Source: Plantibacter sp. PA-3-X8 (lineage in GTDB: Bacteria > Actinomycetota > Actinomycetes > Actinomycetales > Microbacteriaceae). Taken from it: DNA of 64,000 nucleotides. The position numbers and the translations under genes were made by a program. Location: assembly GCF_003856975.1 (NCBI RefSeq), contig NZ_CP033107.1, positions 2,542,001 to 2,606,000 on the forward strand, read 5' to 3'. Below are positions 27,620 through 41,391 of the stretch, one piece after another. Each line of letters opens with the position of its first letter. Positions within the stretch are counted from its first letter, which is position 1. Under the pieces are notes generated by a model, which was given only the letters and a program-made list of their open reading frames with translations, ran no database searches and was not told where the DNA came from.

Positions 27620-30193
27620 GTGAAGGCTATCCGCAGGTTTACCGTCCGCGCGCTCATCCCCGAGTCCCTGACCTCGCTCACCGCCCTCGCTGCGAACCTG
27701 CGGTGGTCGTGGCACGAGCCGACGCAGCGCCTGTTCGACGAGATCGCACCGGACGTCTGGCGCGAGTCCGACCACGATCCGATCAGCGGCCTCGGACTCG
27801 TGACACCGGAGCGACTGGCGGAACTCGCCGCCGATGCGGACTTCGTCGGCCGGGCCGACGCCTTGCACGCCGACCTCCGCCGGTACCTGCAGGAGCCGCG
27901 GTGGTACCAGGGCCTCCCGGACCCGAAACCACAGACGATCGCCTACTTCTCGCCCGAGTTCGGAATCGCCGCGGCCCTGCCGCAGTACTCGGGCGGACTC
28001 GGCATCCTCGCCGGCGACCACCTGAAGAGCGCCTCCGACCTCGGGGTGCCGCTCGTCGGCGTGGGTCTCCTGTACCGCTCCGGATACTTCGCGCAGTCGA
28101 TCACGAACGACGGCTGGCAGCAGGAGTCCTATCCCGTGCAGGACCCCGACGGACTCCCGGTCACCGTGCTCCGGGAACCGGACGGGACACCGGTCACCGT
28201 CACCCTGGCGCTCCCCGACGACCGGAGCCTGTCGGCACGGGTCTGGATCGCCGAGGTCGGTCGGGTGCCACTGCTGCTGCTCGACACGGACATTCCGGAG
28301 AACGTGGCCGACCTGCGCGGCGTGACGGACCGGTTGTACGGCGGTGGCGGCGAGCATCGACTCCTGCAGGAACTCCTCCTCGGCATCGGCGGCGTCCGAG
28401 CGATCAAGCAGTGGAGCGAGCTCACGGACCACGCGCTGCCGCAGGTCTACCACTCCAACGAAGGCCACGCCGGTTTCCTGGGGCTCGAGCGGATCAGCGA
28501 CCTCGTCGGCAACGGACTCTCCTTCGACGAGGCGCTGCAGCTCGTGCGGGGCGGGACCGTCTTCACGACGCACACCCCCGTTCCGGCCGGGATCGACCGG
28601 TTCGACCGCGAGGTGATCACGCGCTACTTCAGCGGTGACCTGCTCCCGGGCGTCGCCGCCCCGGACGTCCTCGCACTCGGCGACGAGACGGCGAACGGCG
28701 GCTCGGCCGACGTGTTCAACCTGGCGATCATGGGCCTGCGTCTGGCGCAGCGCGCGAACGGCGTCAGTCGGTTGCACGGCGAGGTGAGCCGGGCGATGTT
28801 CCGAGGCCTCTGGCCCGGCTTCGACGTCTCGGACGTGCCGATCACGTCGATCACGAACGGTGTCCACGCCCCGAGCTGGACGGATCCGTCGCTCGTCGAC
28901 CTCGCCGCGGACCGGTGGGGGACGACCGACACGAGTCGGGCGGACTGGTCCGATCCGTCGCTCTCGGACGCCGAGCTCTGGTCGCGGAAGCACGGGATGC
29001 GGGAGCGCCTCGTCGCCGACGTGCGGCGCCGGATCGCCGATGGGTATCGGACCCAGAACCCGCAAGCGGTGCTCCCGTCCTGGATCGACGAACTGCTCGA
29101 CCCGGAGGTGTTGACGATCGGGTTCGCCCGGCGGGTGCCGAGCTATAAGCGGCTCACCCTCATGCTGCGCGATCCCGACCGACTGCGCGCGATCCTGCTC
29201 CACCCCGAACGGCCCGTCCAGATCGTCGTCGCGGGCAAGGCACACCCGGCGGACGACGACGGCAAGCGGCTCATCCAGCGCCTCGTGCAGTTCGCCCAGG
29301 ATCCCGAGCTCCGATCGCGCATCGTCTTCCTGCCGGACTACGGCATCGGGATGGCCAAGACGCTCTACCCCGGCTGTGACGTGTGGTTGAACAACCCGTT
29401 GCGTCCGCTCGAGGCCTGCGGGACGTCCGGCATGAAGGCCGCACTCAACGGAGCACTGAACCTGTCGATCCTCGACGGATGGTGGAACGAGTACGCGGAC
29501 GGCGAGAACGGTTGGGTCATCCCGTCGGCGGACGGGGCGGCGGACGACGAGGAACGCGACGCCCTCGAGGCCACGGCGCTGTACGAGATCCTCGAGCACC
29601 AGCTGGTACCGCGGTTCTACGAGCGCGAGGACGACGGGCTGCCGCAGCGCTGGATGCAGATGGTGCGACACACGATCTCGACGCTGTCCGAACCGCTCAG
29701 CGCCGACCGCATGGTCCGCGAGTACACGGAGCGCATGTACCTCCCGGCGGCGGCGATGGAGCGCGAGCTGAACGCGTCCGATCAGCAGCGGGCGCGCGAG
29801 CTGGCAGCCTACAAGCAGCGGGTGCGCGAGGCCTGGCCGCAGCTGGCGGTCGCCCATGTCGAGAGCGGCGGTGTCGACGCGGTCCCGCAGGTCGGTGACG
29901 TGCTGCGGCTGCGCGCCTACGTCCAGCTGGGGTCGCTGTCACCCGAGGACGTGACCGTCGAGGTGGTCTGCGGGGTACCCGGTGCCGGAGGTGAACTGCT
30001 CGACATCCGGACGCAGCCGCTCGAGCAGCAGCAGTCCCCGTCGACGAGTCGGCCGGAGCACACACTCGAGTACGCCGGGACGCTTCCCCTCGATCGGGCC
30101 GGCGGGTTCGGGTACACGGTGCGCATCGTGCCGAGACACGAGCTGCTCCTCACCCCCGCGGAACTCGGGCTCGTCGCCGTGGCGGACCAGTAG
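27620..30193 (+). CDS. glgP: Alpha-glucan phosphorylase
   Basis: 857 residues from GTG 27620. An N-terminal domain of the DUF3417 type (SLTALAANLRWSWHEPTQRLFDEI) marks the actinobacterial/short phosphorylase class. Core segments: AYFSPEFGIAAALPQYSGGLGILAGDH, THTPVPAGIDRF, and the pyridoxal-phosphate lysine region EACGTSGMKAALNGALNLS. The C-terminal ~150 residues are an extra beta-rich domain. It releases glucose-1-phosphate from alpha-1,4 chains. Set divergently to glgE-glgB, so synthesis and breakdown sit side by side. Confidence 0.94.
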   Translation: MKAIRRFTVRALIPESLTSLTALAANLRWSWHEPTQRLFDEIAPDVWRESDHDPISGLGLVTPERLAELAADADFVGRADALHADLRRYLQEPRWYQGLPDPKPQTIAYFSPEFGIAAALPQYSGGLGILAGDHLKSASDLGVPLVGVGLLYRSGYFAQSITNDGWQQESYPVQDPDGLPVTVLREPDGTPVTVTLALPDDRSLSARVWIAEVGRVPLLLLDTDIPENVADLRGVTDRLYGGGGEHRLLQELLLGIGGVRAIKQWSELTDHALPQVYHSNEGHAGFLGLERISDLVGNGLSFDEALQLVRGGTVFTTHTPVPAGIDRFDREVITRYFSGDLLPGVAAPDVLALGDETANGGSADVFNLAIMGLRLAQRANGVSRLHGEVSRAMFRGLWPGFDVSDVPITSITNGVHAPSWTDPSLVDLAADRWGTTDTSRADWSDPSLSDAELWSRKHGMRERLVADVRRRIADGYRTQNPQAVLPSWIDELLDPEVLTIGFARRVPSYKRLTLMLRDPDRLRAILLHPERPVQIVVAGKAHPADDDGKRLIQRLVQFAQDPELRSRIVFLPDYGIGMAKTLYPGCDVWLNNPLRPLEACGTSGMKAALNGALNLSILDGWWNEYADGENGWVIPSADGAADDEERDALEATALYEILEHQLVPRFYEREDDGLPQRWMQMVRHTISTLSEPLSADRMVREYTERMYLPAAAMERELNASDQQRARELAAYKQRVREAWPQLAVAHVESGGVDAVPQVGDVLRLRAYVQLGSLSPEDVTVEVVCGVPGAGGELLDIRTQPLEQQQSPSTSRPEHTLEYAGTLPLDRAGGFGYTVRIVPRHELLLTPAELGLVAVADQ

Positions 30194-30250
30194 GGCGATC
30201 TCCTCCGACGCGCCGGTGCGACCCTCGGACCGGTGCGTCGAGGGATCCGA

Positions 30251-30742
30251 CTATCTGGCGATCCGCGCGACGACGGCGGAGACGGCCGATCCGAGGTCGG
30301 ACGGGGCGAGTTCGAGGTCGAACCCGCGCCGACCACCCGAGACCATCACCGTCTCGTGCTCGAAGGCGCTCTCGTCGAGCACCGTCGGGAGCGCGGTGCG
30401 CTGCCCGATCGGGCTGATGCCGCCGACCACGTAGCCCGTCTTCCGCTCGGCGACGGCAGGATCCGCCATCGTCGCCCGCTTCCCGTCGAGAGCCGTCGCG
30501 AGCGCCTTGAGGTCGAGTTGGTCGGCGACCGGGACGATCGCGACGACGAGCGACCCGTCCACCTCCGCCAGCAGGGTCTTGAACACCCTGGGCGGATCGA
30601 CCCCGAGCGCCGTGGCGGCTTCGAGGCCGAAGGCCGTCACCGACGGGTCGTGCCGGTAGGAGCGCGGGGTGAAGGGGATGCCCAGCGAGGTCAACGTCAC
30701 CGTCGCCGGGGTGCCGCCGCCCTCGGCCCTGCGTTTCGCCAT
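30251..30742 (-). CDS. ybaK: Cys-tRNA(Pro)/aminoacyl-tRNA deacylase, YbaK family
   Basis: 163 residues from ATG 30742, two bases after the glgX stop. YbaK/EbsC motifs are present: a FKTLLAEVDGSLVVAIVPV core with the catalytic-type lysine, KRATMADPAVAERKTGYVVGGISPIGQ, and RGFDLELAPSDLG. The family hydrolyses mischarged tRNA in trans. It is placed directly behind glgX, which suggests co-transcription without an obvious functional link. Confidence 0.9.
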   Translation of the reverse strand: MAKRRAEGGGTPATVTLTSLGIPFTPRSYRHDPSVTAFGLEAATALGVDPPRVFKTLLAEVDGSLVVAIVPVADQLDLKALATALDGKRATMADPAVAERKTGYVVGGISPIGQRTALPTVLDESAFEHETVMVSGGRRGFDLELAPSDLGSAVSAVVARIAR

Positions 30743-30744
30743 CG

Positions 30745-32787
30745 TCAGACGGCTCGGAAGAGCTGCATCGACGTCGCCGAGACCGGGACCGTCTGGCCGG
30801 GGACGAACTGCTCCTCCTCGGGCATCGGTGCGTCGTCCGCGGAGTTCCAGATGCGCACGAACGCGGTCACGCCCTCGTGCTCGGGCAACGTGACCTCGAC
30901 CGGCTGCTCGACGCCGTGCACGATGAGCAGCACTCGGTCGAGCTCCTCGGACTCCGGCGTGCTCGTCGAGAAGAACTGCAGTGTCCGGTTCCGCGGACTC
31001 GTCCAGTCCTCGGTGCTCATGGTCGCGCCCGAAGCGTCGAACCAGTCCATGACGCTCGCGCCGGGCACCGTCGTCCCGGCGGCGGCGAAGTGCTCCGGTC
31101 GGAGGGCGGGGTGTTCGCGCCGGAGTTCGAGGAGCCGGCGGCTGTGCGCGAGCAACTGGTCCTGCCAGGGCTCCCTCGTCCATCCGACCCACGTCAGCTC
31201 GGAGTCGTGACAGTAGGCGTTGTTGTTGCCGCGCTGACTCCGCCCGAACTCATCGCCCGCCGTGAGCATCGGGACACCCGCCGACAGCAGGAGCGTGCCG
31301 AGCAGGTTCCGCATCGCCTTGCGACGAGCGGCGAGGATCGCGGGGTCGTCCGTCGGGCCCTCGGCACCGTGGTTGAAGGAGCGGTTGTTGTCCGTGCCGT
31401 CGCGGTTGGACTCGCCGTTCCCGACGTTGTGCTTGACGTCGTACGAGACGAGGTCGGCCAGGGTGAACCCGTCGTGGGCCGTGATGAAGTTGACGGAGGC
31501 CAGCGGACCGCGCTCAGCGGAGAAGGTGTTGCTCGATCCGGCCAGACGGGTCGCGAACCCACCGATCCCGACCGGGGCGTCCGCCCGTCTCGCGTAGTCG
31601 ATGTCGGAGAGCCAGAAGTTGCGGACACGATCCCGGTACCGGTCGTTCCACTCGTGCCAACCGGCAGGGAAGTTCCCCGTCTGCCAGCCGCCCATCCCGA
31701 CGTCCCAGGGCTCGGCGATCATCTTCGCGTCGACGAGCGACGGGTCGTGGACGATCGCGTCGAGCAGGGGATGGTCGGGCGTGAACTCGACCGCCTCGTT
31801 CCGACCGAGCGTCGCAGCGAGGTCGAACCGGAAGCCGTCGATCTGCACCTCGTCAGCCCAGTACCGTAACGAGTCGAGTACGAGCTGCTGGGGGACCGGA
31901 TGGCCGAAGTCCACGGTGTTGCCGCAGCCCGTCACGTCGATGTAGGCGCCGGTGGCGTCCTGACGGTAGTAGGTCGCGTTGTCGATGCCGCGGAAGCTCG
32001 TGCGGGGGCCGCCGGGCCCCTCTTCGGCGGTGTGGTTGTAGACGACGTCGAGGATGACCTCGAGGCCGGCCTCGTGCAGCAGCTTCACCATGCCCTTGAA
32101 CTCGCGGAGGACCTCGTCCGCCCCACCCGCCTGAGCCGTCTTCGTCGCGTAGGAGGCGTGTGGACTGAAGAAGTTCAGGGTGTTGTAGCCCCAGTAGTTG
32201 ACGAGGCCCTGCTTGATGAGACGCTGCTCGGAGGTGAACGCGTGCACCGGAAGCAGTTCGACGCTCGTCACCCCGAGATCGTGCAGATGCGCGATCATCG
32301 CGGGGTGGGCGAGGCCCGCGTACGTGCCCCGCAGCTCCTCCGGCACGTCGGGGTGCAGCTTGCTCAGCCCCTTGACGTGCGCCTCGTACACGACGGTCCG
32401 GTCGAGCGGGACACGGGGTTTCTGCACACCGCCCCAGTCGAACGCGTCGTCGACGACGACGGAACGCCACTGCTCGGCCGACACGCGGGCGAGCCCGCGG
32501 GCGTAGGGGTCGAGCAGCAGCAGGCTCGGGTCGAAGGCGTTGTTCGGCGAGGACGGCCCGGAGGCGCGGACCGCATAGCGTCGCCCGAGCACCAGCTCCT
32601 CGGAACTCCCACTCCAGACCCCGTCGTCGTCGCGGGTCATCTCGACCGAGTGGGTGATCCAGTTCAGATCCTTGTCGTCGAAGATCACGAGTTCGAGGGC
32701 ATCCGCATGCTCGGACCACACACGGAGCTCACCACCGGACGGGCCGAGGCGGACGCCGAGATCATGGAAGGGGTCACCAGCGTTCAT
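30745..32787 (-). CDS. glgX: Glycogen debranching enzyme GlgX (isoamylase type)
   Basis: 680 residues from ATG 32787. The N-terminal CBM48 domain (VRLGPSGGELRVWSEHADALELVIF) is followed by GH13 motifs: DVVYNHTAEEG, DGFRFDLAATLGR (nucleophile Asp), AEPWDVGMGGWQ (acid Glu) and FITAHDGFTLADLVSY, plus the GlgX-type insertion LLLSAGVPMLTAGDEFGRSQ. It hydrolyses alpha-1,6 branches of phosphorylase-trimmed glucan, complementing GlgP. The start is 68 bases from the divergent cysteine desulfurase gene. Confidence 0.94.
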   Translation of the reverse strand: MNAGDPFHDLGVRLGPSGGELRVWSEHADALELVIFDDKDLNWITHSVEMTRDDDGVWSGSSEELVLGRRYAVRASGPSSPNNAFDPSLLLLDPYARGLARVSAEQWRSVVVDDAFDWGGVQKPRVPLDRTVVYEAHVKGLSKLHPDVPEELRGTYAGLAHPAMIAHLHDLGVTSVELLPVHAFTSEQRLIKQGLVNYWGYNTLNFFSPHASYATKTAQAGGADEVLREFKGMVKLLHEAGLEVILDVVYNHTAEEGPGGPRTSFRGIDNATYYRQDATGAYIDVTGCGNTVDFGHPVPQQLVLDSLRYWADEVQIDGFRFDLAATLGRNEAVEFTPDHPLLDAIVHDPSLVDAKMIAEPWDVGMGGWQTGNFPAGWHEWNDRYRDRVRNFWLSDIDYARRADAPVGIGGFATRLAGSSNTFSAERGPLASVNFITAHDGFTLADLVSYDVKHNVGNGESNRDGTDNNRSFNHGAEGPTDDPAILAARRKAMRNLLGTLLLSAGVPMLTAGDEFGRSQRGNNNAYCHDSELTWVGWTREPWQDQLLAHSRRLLELRREHPALRPEHFAAAGTTVPGASVMDWFDASGATMSTEDWTSPRNRTLQFFSTSTPESEELDRVLLIVHGVEQPVEVTLPEHEGVTAFVRIWNSADDAPMPEEEQFVPGQTVPVSATSMQLFRAV

Positions 32788-32855
32788 GGGTTCTACAGTA
32801 GTGAGTGCGGGAGTGCGCGAAGATCCGCGGACACCGCGGCGAGGGGAGGAGCGGC

Positions 32856-34079
32856 ATGGTGGTGTACCTGGACCACGCCGCGACGACCCCGGTGCGATCC
32901 GAGGTGATCGATGCCTACGCGTCCGCGATGGCGACCGTCGGCAACCCGGCCTCCATCCACGGCCCCGGGCAGCAGGCCCGCCGTCTCCTCGAAGAGGCGC
33001 GTGAGCGGGTCGCGGCGACCCTCGGGTGCGACCCCATCGAACTCGTCTTCACCTCCGGCGGCACGGAGTCCATCAACCTCGCCCTGAAGGGTCTCTACTG
33101 GCACCGACAGCAGGATCGACGCCGCGCCGCCGTGCTCGCACCCGCGGGGGAGCACCACGCCACGCTGGACACCGTCGAATGGCTCGAGCGCCACGAGGGT
33201 GCGTCCCCGCTCTGGATCCCGCTCGACGACCTCGGCCGGGTCTCACTCGACACGGCGGCCGAGCGCTTCGCCGACCACGGCCCCGACATCGCCATGGCGA
33301 CGGCGCTCTGGGCGAACAACGAGGTCGGCACCATCCAGCCCGTCGTCCGGCTGGCGGCGCTCGCCGCAGCGGCCGAGGTGCCGTTCCACCTGGACGCGGT
33401 CTCGGCCTACGGACACCTCCCCATCGACCTCGCCGACCTTCGCGCCGCATCCGGATCGGTCGGTGCCAGTGGTCTCGTCGCGCTCAGCGTCTCCGCGCAC
33501 AAGATCGGTGGTCCCGTGGGGATCGGAGCCCTGGTCGTGAGCCGCGCAGCCGTGGTGGAGCCGTTGCAGCACGGTGGCGGACAGCAGCGCGGACTCCGCT
33601 CCGGCACGCAGGACGTCGCGGCAGCCGTCGGGTTCGCCGTCGCCGCGGAGCTCATGGCGCTCGAGCGGACCGCGGAGCAGGAGCGTCTCGGCACCTTGCG
33701 CGACCGACTCGTGGCCGGCGTGCGGGCGACCGTTCCGGAGGCCGAGCTGACGGGTGATCCCAGCGAGCGACTCGCGTCGAACGCGAACTTCGTGTTCCCC
33801 GGCGCACAGGGAGACTCGATGCTCTTCCTCCTCGACCTCGCAGGGGTGGCGGTCTCGACGGGTTCCGCCTGCCAGGCCGGCGTCCCGGAACCGTCGCATG
33901 TCCTGCTCGCGATGGGACGCCCGGAGACGGAGGCCCGATCGGTCCTCCGGATCACGCTGGGTCGGACGACGACCGAGACGGACGTGGACGACTTCCTCCA
34001 GGCCCTGCCGCGCGCGTACGCACAGGCGAGTCGGGCCGGTTCCGCCGACCGCGACACGGCGCTGGGCGCTCGTCCCTGA
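32856..34079 (+). CDS. Cysteine desulfurase (NifS/IscS class)
   Basis: 407 residues from ATG 32856 with GAGGGGAGGA just upstream. Fold-type I PLP enzyme: YLDHAATTP (4-12), TSGGTESIN (66-74), Schiff-base Lys216 in SAHKIGGPVG, and catalytic Cys339 in STGSACQAG, followed by RITLGRTTTETDVD. The short class-I-like loop around the cysteine fits IscS/NifS rather than SufS. It supplies persulfide sulfur. mnmA follows 60 bases downstream, so tRNA thiolation is the likely main use. Confidence 0.93.
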   Translation: MVVYLDHAATTPVRSEVIDAYASAMATVGNPASIHGPGQQARRLLEEARERVAATLGCDPIELVFTSGGTESINLALKGLYWHRQQDRRRAAVLAPAGEHHATLDTVEWLERHEGASPLWIPLDDLGRVSLDTAAERFADHGPDIAMATALWANNEVGTIQPVVRLAALAAAAEVPFHLDAVSAYGHLPIDLADLRAASGSVGASGLVALSVSAHKIGGPVGIGALVVSRAAVVEPLQHGGGQQRGLRSGTQDVAAAVGFAVAAELMALERTAEQERLGTLRDRLVAGVRATVPEAELTGDPSERLASNANFVFPGAQGDSMLFLLDLAGVAVSTGSACQAGVPEPSHVLLAMGRPETEARSVLRITLGRTTTETDVDDFLQALPRAYAQASRAGSADRDTALGARP

Positions 34080-34127
34080 GCAGCCGTCTCGTCACCGCTT
34101 GCGGGTGGCCGTCCAGCGGCTGGCGCG

Positions 34128-34133
34128 TAGACT
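34128..34133 (+). promoter_or_regulatory. -10 box TAGACT, leaderless start of mnmA
   Basis: Six bases separate it from GTG 34140, and no ribosome binding site is seen. mnmA may therefore have its own promoter besides read-through from the desulfurase gene. Confidence 0.6.
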
Positions 34134-34139
34134 TGCCCG

Positions 34140-35258
34140 GTGAAAGTTCTGGCAGCGATGAGTGGCGGAGTCGACTCCGCCGTGGCAGCGGCACGCGCCG
34201 TCGACGCAGGCCATGAGGTGGTCGGCGTCCACCTGGCGCTCAGCCGGATGCCGGGCACGCTCCGGACCGGCAGTCGCGGGTGCTGCACCATCGAGGACTC
34301 GATGGACGCCCAGCGTGCGGCGAACCTGATCGGCATCCCGTACTACGTGTGGGACTTCTCGGAGCGCTTCAAGCTCGACGTGGTGGACGACTTCATCGCC
34401 GAGTACCGCGCCGGCCGGACCCCGAACCCGTGCATGCGTTGCAACGAGAAGATCAAGTTCGCGGCGTTGCTCGAGAAGGCGCTCGACCTCGGGTTCGACG
34501 CGGTCGTGACCGGTCACTACGCCACGATCGTCACGAGCCCCGAGGGTGATCGTGAGCTGCACCGCGCGAGTGCCTGGGCCAAGGACCAGTCGTACGTCCT
34601 GGGCGTGCTCACCGCCGAACAGCTCGCGCACTCGATGTTCCCGCTCGGCGCGACACCGTCGAAAGCCGAGGTCCGAGCCGAGGCCGCGGAGCGCGGCTTC
34701 ACGGTGGCGAACAAGCCCGACAGCCACGACATCTGCTTCATCCCCGACGGCGATACGAAGGGCTGGCTGGGGGAGCGGGTCGGCACCGAGACCGGCCAGG
34801 TCCTCGACCGAGACGGAGCCGTCGTCGGTTCGCACGAGGGTGCCCACGCCTTCACCGTCGGCCAGCGCAAGGGCCTGCACCTCGGCGTGCCCGCGCCGGA
34901 TGGACGTCCGCGCTTCGTCCTCGAGGTGCGTCCGAAGGACAACACGGTCGTCGTCGGGCCGAAAGAGGCGCTCGCCATCGGCGAGATCGCCGGTTCGCGC
35001 TTCACCTGGGCTGGGAGGGCTCCGGAGGTCGGTGTCGCACCGATCCCGTGCGACGTCCAGATCCGTGCGCACGCCGACCCGGTCCCCGCCGCGCTGACGC
35101 TCGTCGACGGCGAGCTCGTCGTCCACCCGGAGACGCCACTCGACGGCGTCGCTCCCGGACAGACCGCCGTGCTGTACAGCGGGACGCGCGTCCTCGGCCA
35201 GTTCACGATCGACCGCACCGTCAGTGCGGTGCCCGTCGGAGCCGCCGCCTCCGCCTGA
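34140..35258 (+). CDS. mnmA: tRNA-specific 2-thiouridylase MnmA
   Basis: 372 residues from GTG 34140. PP-loop [12 protein letters not shown] (6-17) activates U34 with ATP. Catalytic Cys101 lies in [12 protein letters not shown] and Cys199 in [11 protein letters not shown], the pair that forms the persulfide/disulfide during sulfur transfer. The C-terminal domains ([12 protein letters not shown], then a beta barrel) bind tRNA. It makes the 2-thio group of wobble uridine in tRNA-Lys/Glu/Gln with sulfur from the upstream desulfurase. Confidence 0.95.
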   Translation: MKVLAAMSGGVDSAVAAARAVDAGHEVVGVHLALSRMPGTLRTGSRGCCTIEDSMDAQRAANLIGIPYYVWDFSERFKLDVVDDFIAEYRAGRTPNPCMRCNEKIKFAALLEKALDLGFDAVVTGHYATIVTSPEGDRELHRASAWAKDQSYVLGVLTAEQLAHSMFPLGATPSKAEVRAEAAERGFTVANKPDSHDICFIPDGDTKGWLGERVGTETGQVLDRDGAVVGSHEGAHAFTVGQRKGLHLGVPAPDGRPRFVLEVRPKDNTVVVGPKEALAIGEIAGSRFTWAGRAPEVGVAPIPCDVQIRAHADPVPAALTLVDGELVVHPETPLDGVAPGQTAVLYSGTRVLGQFTIDRTVSAVPVGAAASA

Positions 35259-35276
35259 GGACCCCAGGAACGACGG

Positions 35277-35307
35277 AACGCCCGACGAGCCAGGCTCGTC
35301 GGGCGTT
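35277..35307. terminator. Bidirectional hairpin terminator
   Basis: Perfect 14-bp stem (35277-35290 with 35294-35307, loop CAG) between convergent mnmA and the MFS gene. Confidence 0.75.
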
Positions 35308-35319
35308 CTGCGTCGGTCG

Positions 35320-39277
<3,958 letters not shown>

Positions 39278-39279
39278 CC

Positions 39280-41001
39280 TCAGTCCTGGTCGGCCTGCAG
39301 CAGCTCGTCGCGGACCTGGCGCCGCAGCACCTTGCCGATGAGCGACTTGGGGAGTTCGTCGACGACGACGACCCGCTTCGGCACCTTGTACGGGGTGAGG
39401 ATCTCCCGCGCCCAGGCTCGGAGGGCATCCGGATCCACGGTGGCACCGGGAGCCGCGACGACGGCCGCGACGACCTGCTCGCCGGAGTGGGGATCGGGGA
39501 GCCCGACGACGGCGGCGTCAGCGACCGACGCGTGCCCGCGGAGCACCTGCTCGACCTCGCTCGGCGACACGTTGAACCCGCCGGTGATGATGAGCTCCTT
39601 GATCCGGTCGACGACGGTCATGAACCCCTCCTCGTCGATGGACACGATGTCACCGGTGCGGAACCAACCGCCTGGGAGCAGGACGGCGGCGGTCTCTTCG
39701 GGCTTGTTGTAGTAGCCGTGGAAGACCTGCGGGCCGCGCACGAGCAACTCGCCCGCCTCGCCGGCCGGCCGGTCGGTCTCCGGGTCGTCGGGATCCACGA
39801 CGCGCACCTCGGTGCTCGGCAGCGGGAGGCCGATGGTCCCGGGCTTCCGTGCGGTCGAGACCGGGTTCGCGGAGATGACCGGGGAGCACTCGGACAGCCC
39901 GTAGCCTTCGACGAGGAAGCCGCCGGACGCGGCTTCGAACGGGACGACGAGGTCGTGCGGCAGCGGCATCGCGCCAGAGATGGCGATCTCGGTGCCCTGC
40001 AGTGACACGCCCTGCTCGGTCGCCGCGGTCAGGAGACGGTCGGCGATGGGCGGGACGGCGGGCAGGAAGGTCGGCGGTCGCTTCTTCATGACCTTGAGGA
40101 CGAGCGCCGGGTCGAACTTCGGGAAGAGGACGAGGCGCGAGCCCATGCTCATGGCGAACGTCAGGCAGAGCGTCAGGCCGTAGGCGTGGAACATCGGGAG
40201 CACCGCGTAGACGACGGCCTCCCCACGCTTCACCGTGGGCACCCAGGCGCGGGACTGCGCCGCGTTCGCGAGCAGGTTGCCGTGGGTGAGTGCAGCACCC
40301 TTGGGCGAGCCCGTCGTCCCGCTCGTGTACTGGATGAGTGCGAGGGCGTCGGTCGCGGGCTTCGGGTGGCTCGCCGGCAGCGGCCCCGAGGTCAGGAGCT
40401 GCTCCCACCGCACGGTGCCCGACACCGGCGCGGTGAGCTGAGCCCGTGAGGCTCTCGCCTTCGGGATGGGCAGACGGAGAGCGGCGCGCATGTGGAGCGG
40501 CATCGCCCGGGTCACGTCGATCGTCACGAGCGAGTGCACCGCCAGGTCGGCCGGGAAGTCCTGCAGGTGCTCGGCGACCTTGTCCCAGACGATCGCGAAC
40601 GTCGCGCGGTGGTCCTCGAACTGGTGGCGGAGTTCTTGGGGGGTGTAGAGCGGGTTGTGCTCGATGACGACGGCGCCCAGCCTGAGGACCGCGTAGAACG
40701 CGACGATGTGCTGCGGGCAGTTCGGGAGCATGAGGGCGACGGGGTCTCCCGCCCGGACACCGAGTGCGCGCAGGCCGGCGGCGGCACGGGCGATGAGCCC
40801 CTCGAGCTCCGTGTAGGTGGTGGTCGACCCGAAGAACTCCAGCGCGACGGCGTCCGGGTAGCTCGCGGCGGAGGCTTCGACGAGATCGCCGAGGCTGCCG
40901 GTCTGCTCGGGGATGTCGTCCGGCACGTCGGCGGCGTAGCTCGCGAGCCAGGGACGCTCGTGCGCGGGACGGGGACGGCTGCTCGAGTCGTTCTGGGTCA
41001 C
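39280..41001 (-). CDS. Long-chain fatty-acid-CoA ligase (AMP-forming)
   Basis: 573 residues from GTG 41001. ANL-family motifs: A3 YTSGTTGSPKGAALTHGN, VLPMFHAYGLTL, A5 EGYGLSECSPV, A7 YNKPEETAAVLLPGGWFRTGD, A8 VVDRIKELIITGGFNVSP and the catalytic A10 lysine near LPKSLIGKVLRRQ. The gate and length match acyl-CoA synthetases that activate medium or long-chain fatty acids for beta-oxidation or lipid synthesis. It is convergent with ligA, only two bases apart. Confidence 0.92.
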   Translation of the reverse strand: MTQNDSSSRPRPAHERPWLASYAADVPDDIPEQTGSLGDLVEASAASYPDAVALEFFGSTTTYTELEGLIARAAAGLRALGVRAGDPVALMLPNCPQHIVAFYAVLRLGAVVIEHNPLYTPQELRHQFEDHRATFAIVWDKVAEHLQDFPADLAVHSLVTIDVTRAMPLHMRAALRLPIPKARASRAQLTAPVSGTVRWEQLLTSGPLPASHPKPATDALALIQYTSGTTGSPKGAALTHGNLLANAAQSRAWVPTVKRGEAVVYAVLPMFHAYGLTLCLTFAMSMGSRLVLFPKFDPALVLKVMKKRPPTFLPAVPPIADRLLTAATEQGVSLQGTEIAISGAMPLPHDLVVPFEAASGGFLVEGYGLSECSPVISANPVSTARKPGTIGLPLPSTEVRVVDPDDPETDRPAGEAGELLVRGPQVFHGYYNKPEETAAVLLPGGWFRTGDIVSIDEEGFMTVVDRIKELIITGGFNVSPSEVEQVLRGHASVADAAVVGLPDPHSGEQVVAAVVAAPGATVDPDALRAWAREILTPYKVPKRVVVVDELPKSLIGKVLRRQVRDELLQADQD

Positions 41002-41091
41002 CGTCCCACTGTAGGGGCGGAGCCCGACGGACGACCACGTCCCTGGCGAATAGACTGGAGCGACCGCCACCGCTACACGTACGGGAGACGC

Positions 41092-41391
41092 ATGTCGGAA
41101 ATCACTACCGAGCAGGTCGCGCATCTCGCGAACCTCGCTCGAATCGCCCTGAGCCAGGACGAGATCGCCCACCTCACGACGGAGCTCGACTCCATCGTGG
41201 ACAACATCCAGAAGGTGCAGCAGGTGGCCACGCCTGACGTCCCGGCGACGAGCCACCCGATCCCGCTCGAGAACGTGTACCGCGACGACGTCGTCGGCAA
41301 CACGCTCACGCGGGAGCAGGCGCTGCAGAACGCGCCGGAATCGGCCGACGGTCGCTTCAAGGTCTCGGCGATCCTGGGGGAGGAGCAGTGA
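41092..41391 (+). CDS. gatC: Asp/Glu-tRNA amidotransferase subunit C
   Basis: 99 residues from ATG 41092 with GGGAGA just upstream. The GatC pattern is clear: [37 protein letters not shown] and [14 protein letters not shown]. GatC wraps GatA and GatB in the GatCAB complex. The stop overlaps gatA (GTGA). A -10 TAGACT at 41051-41056 gives a short leader. Confidence 0.95.
   Translation: MSEITTEQVAHLANLARIALSQDEIAHLTTELDSIVDNIQKVQQVATPDVPATSHPIPLENVYRDDVVGNTLTREQALQNAPESADGRFKVSAILGEEQ

Noticed and set aside
26540..29857. 1105-aa arginine/histidine-rich leftward frame
   Set aside because: Crosses glgE and glgP in another frame and strand; composition is typical of GC-rich shadows.
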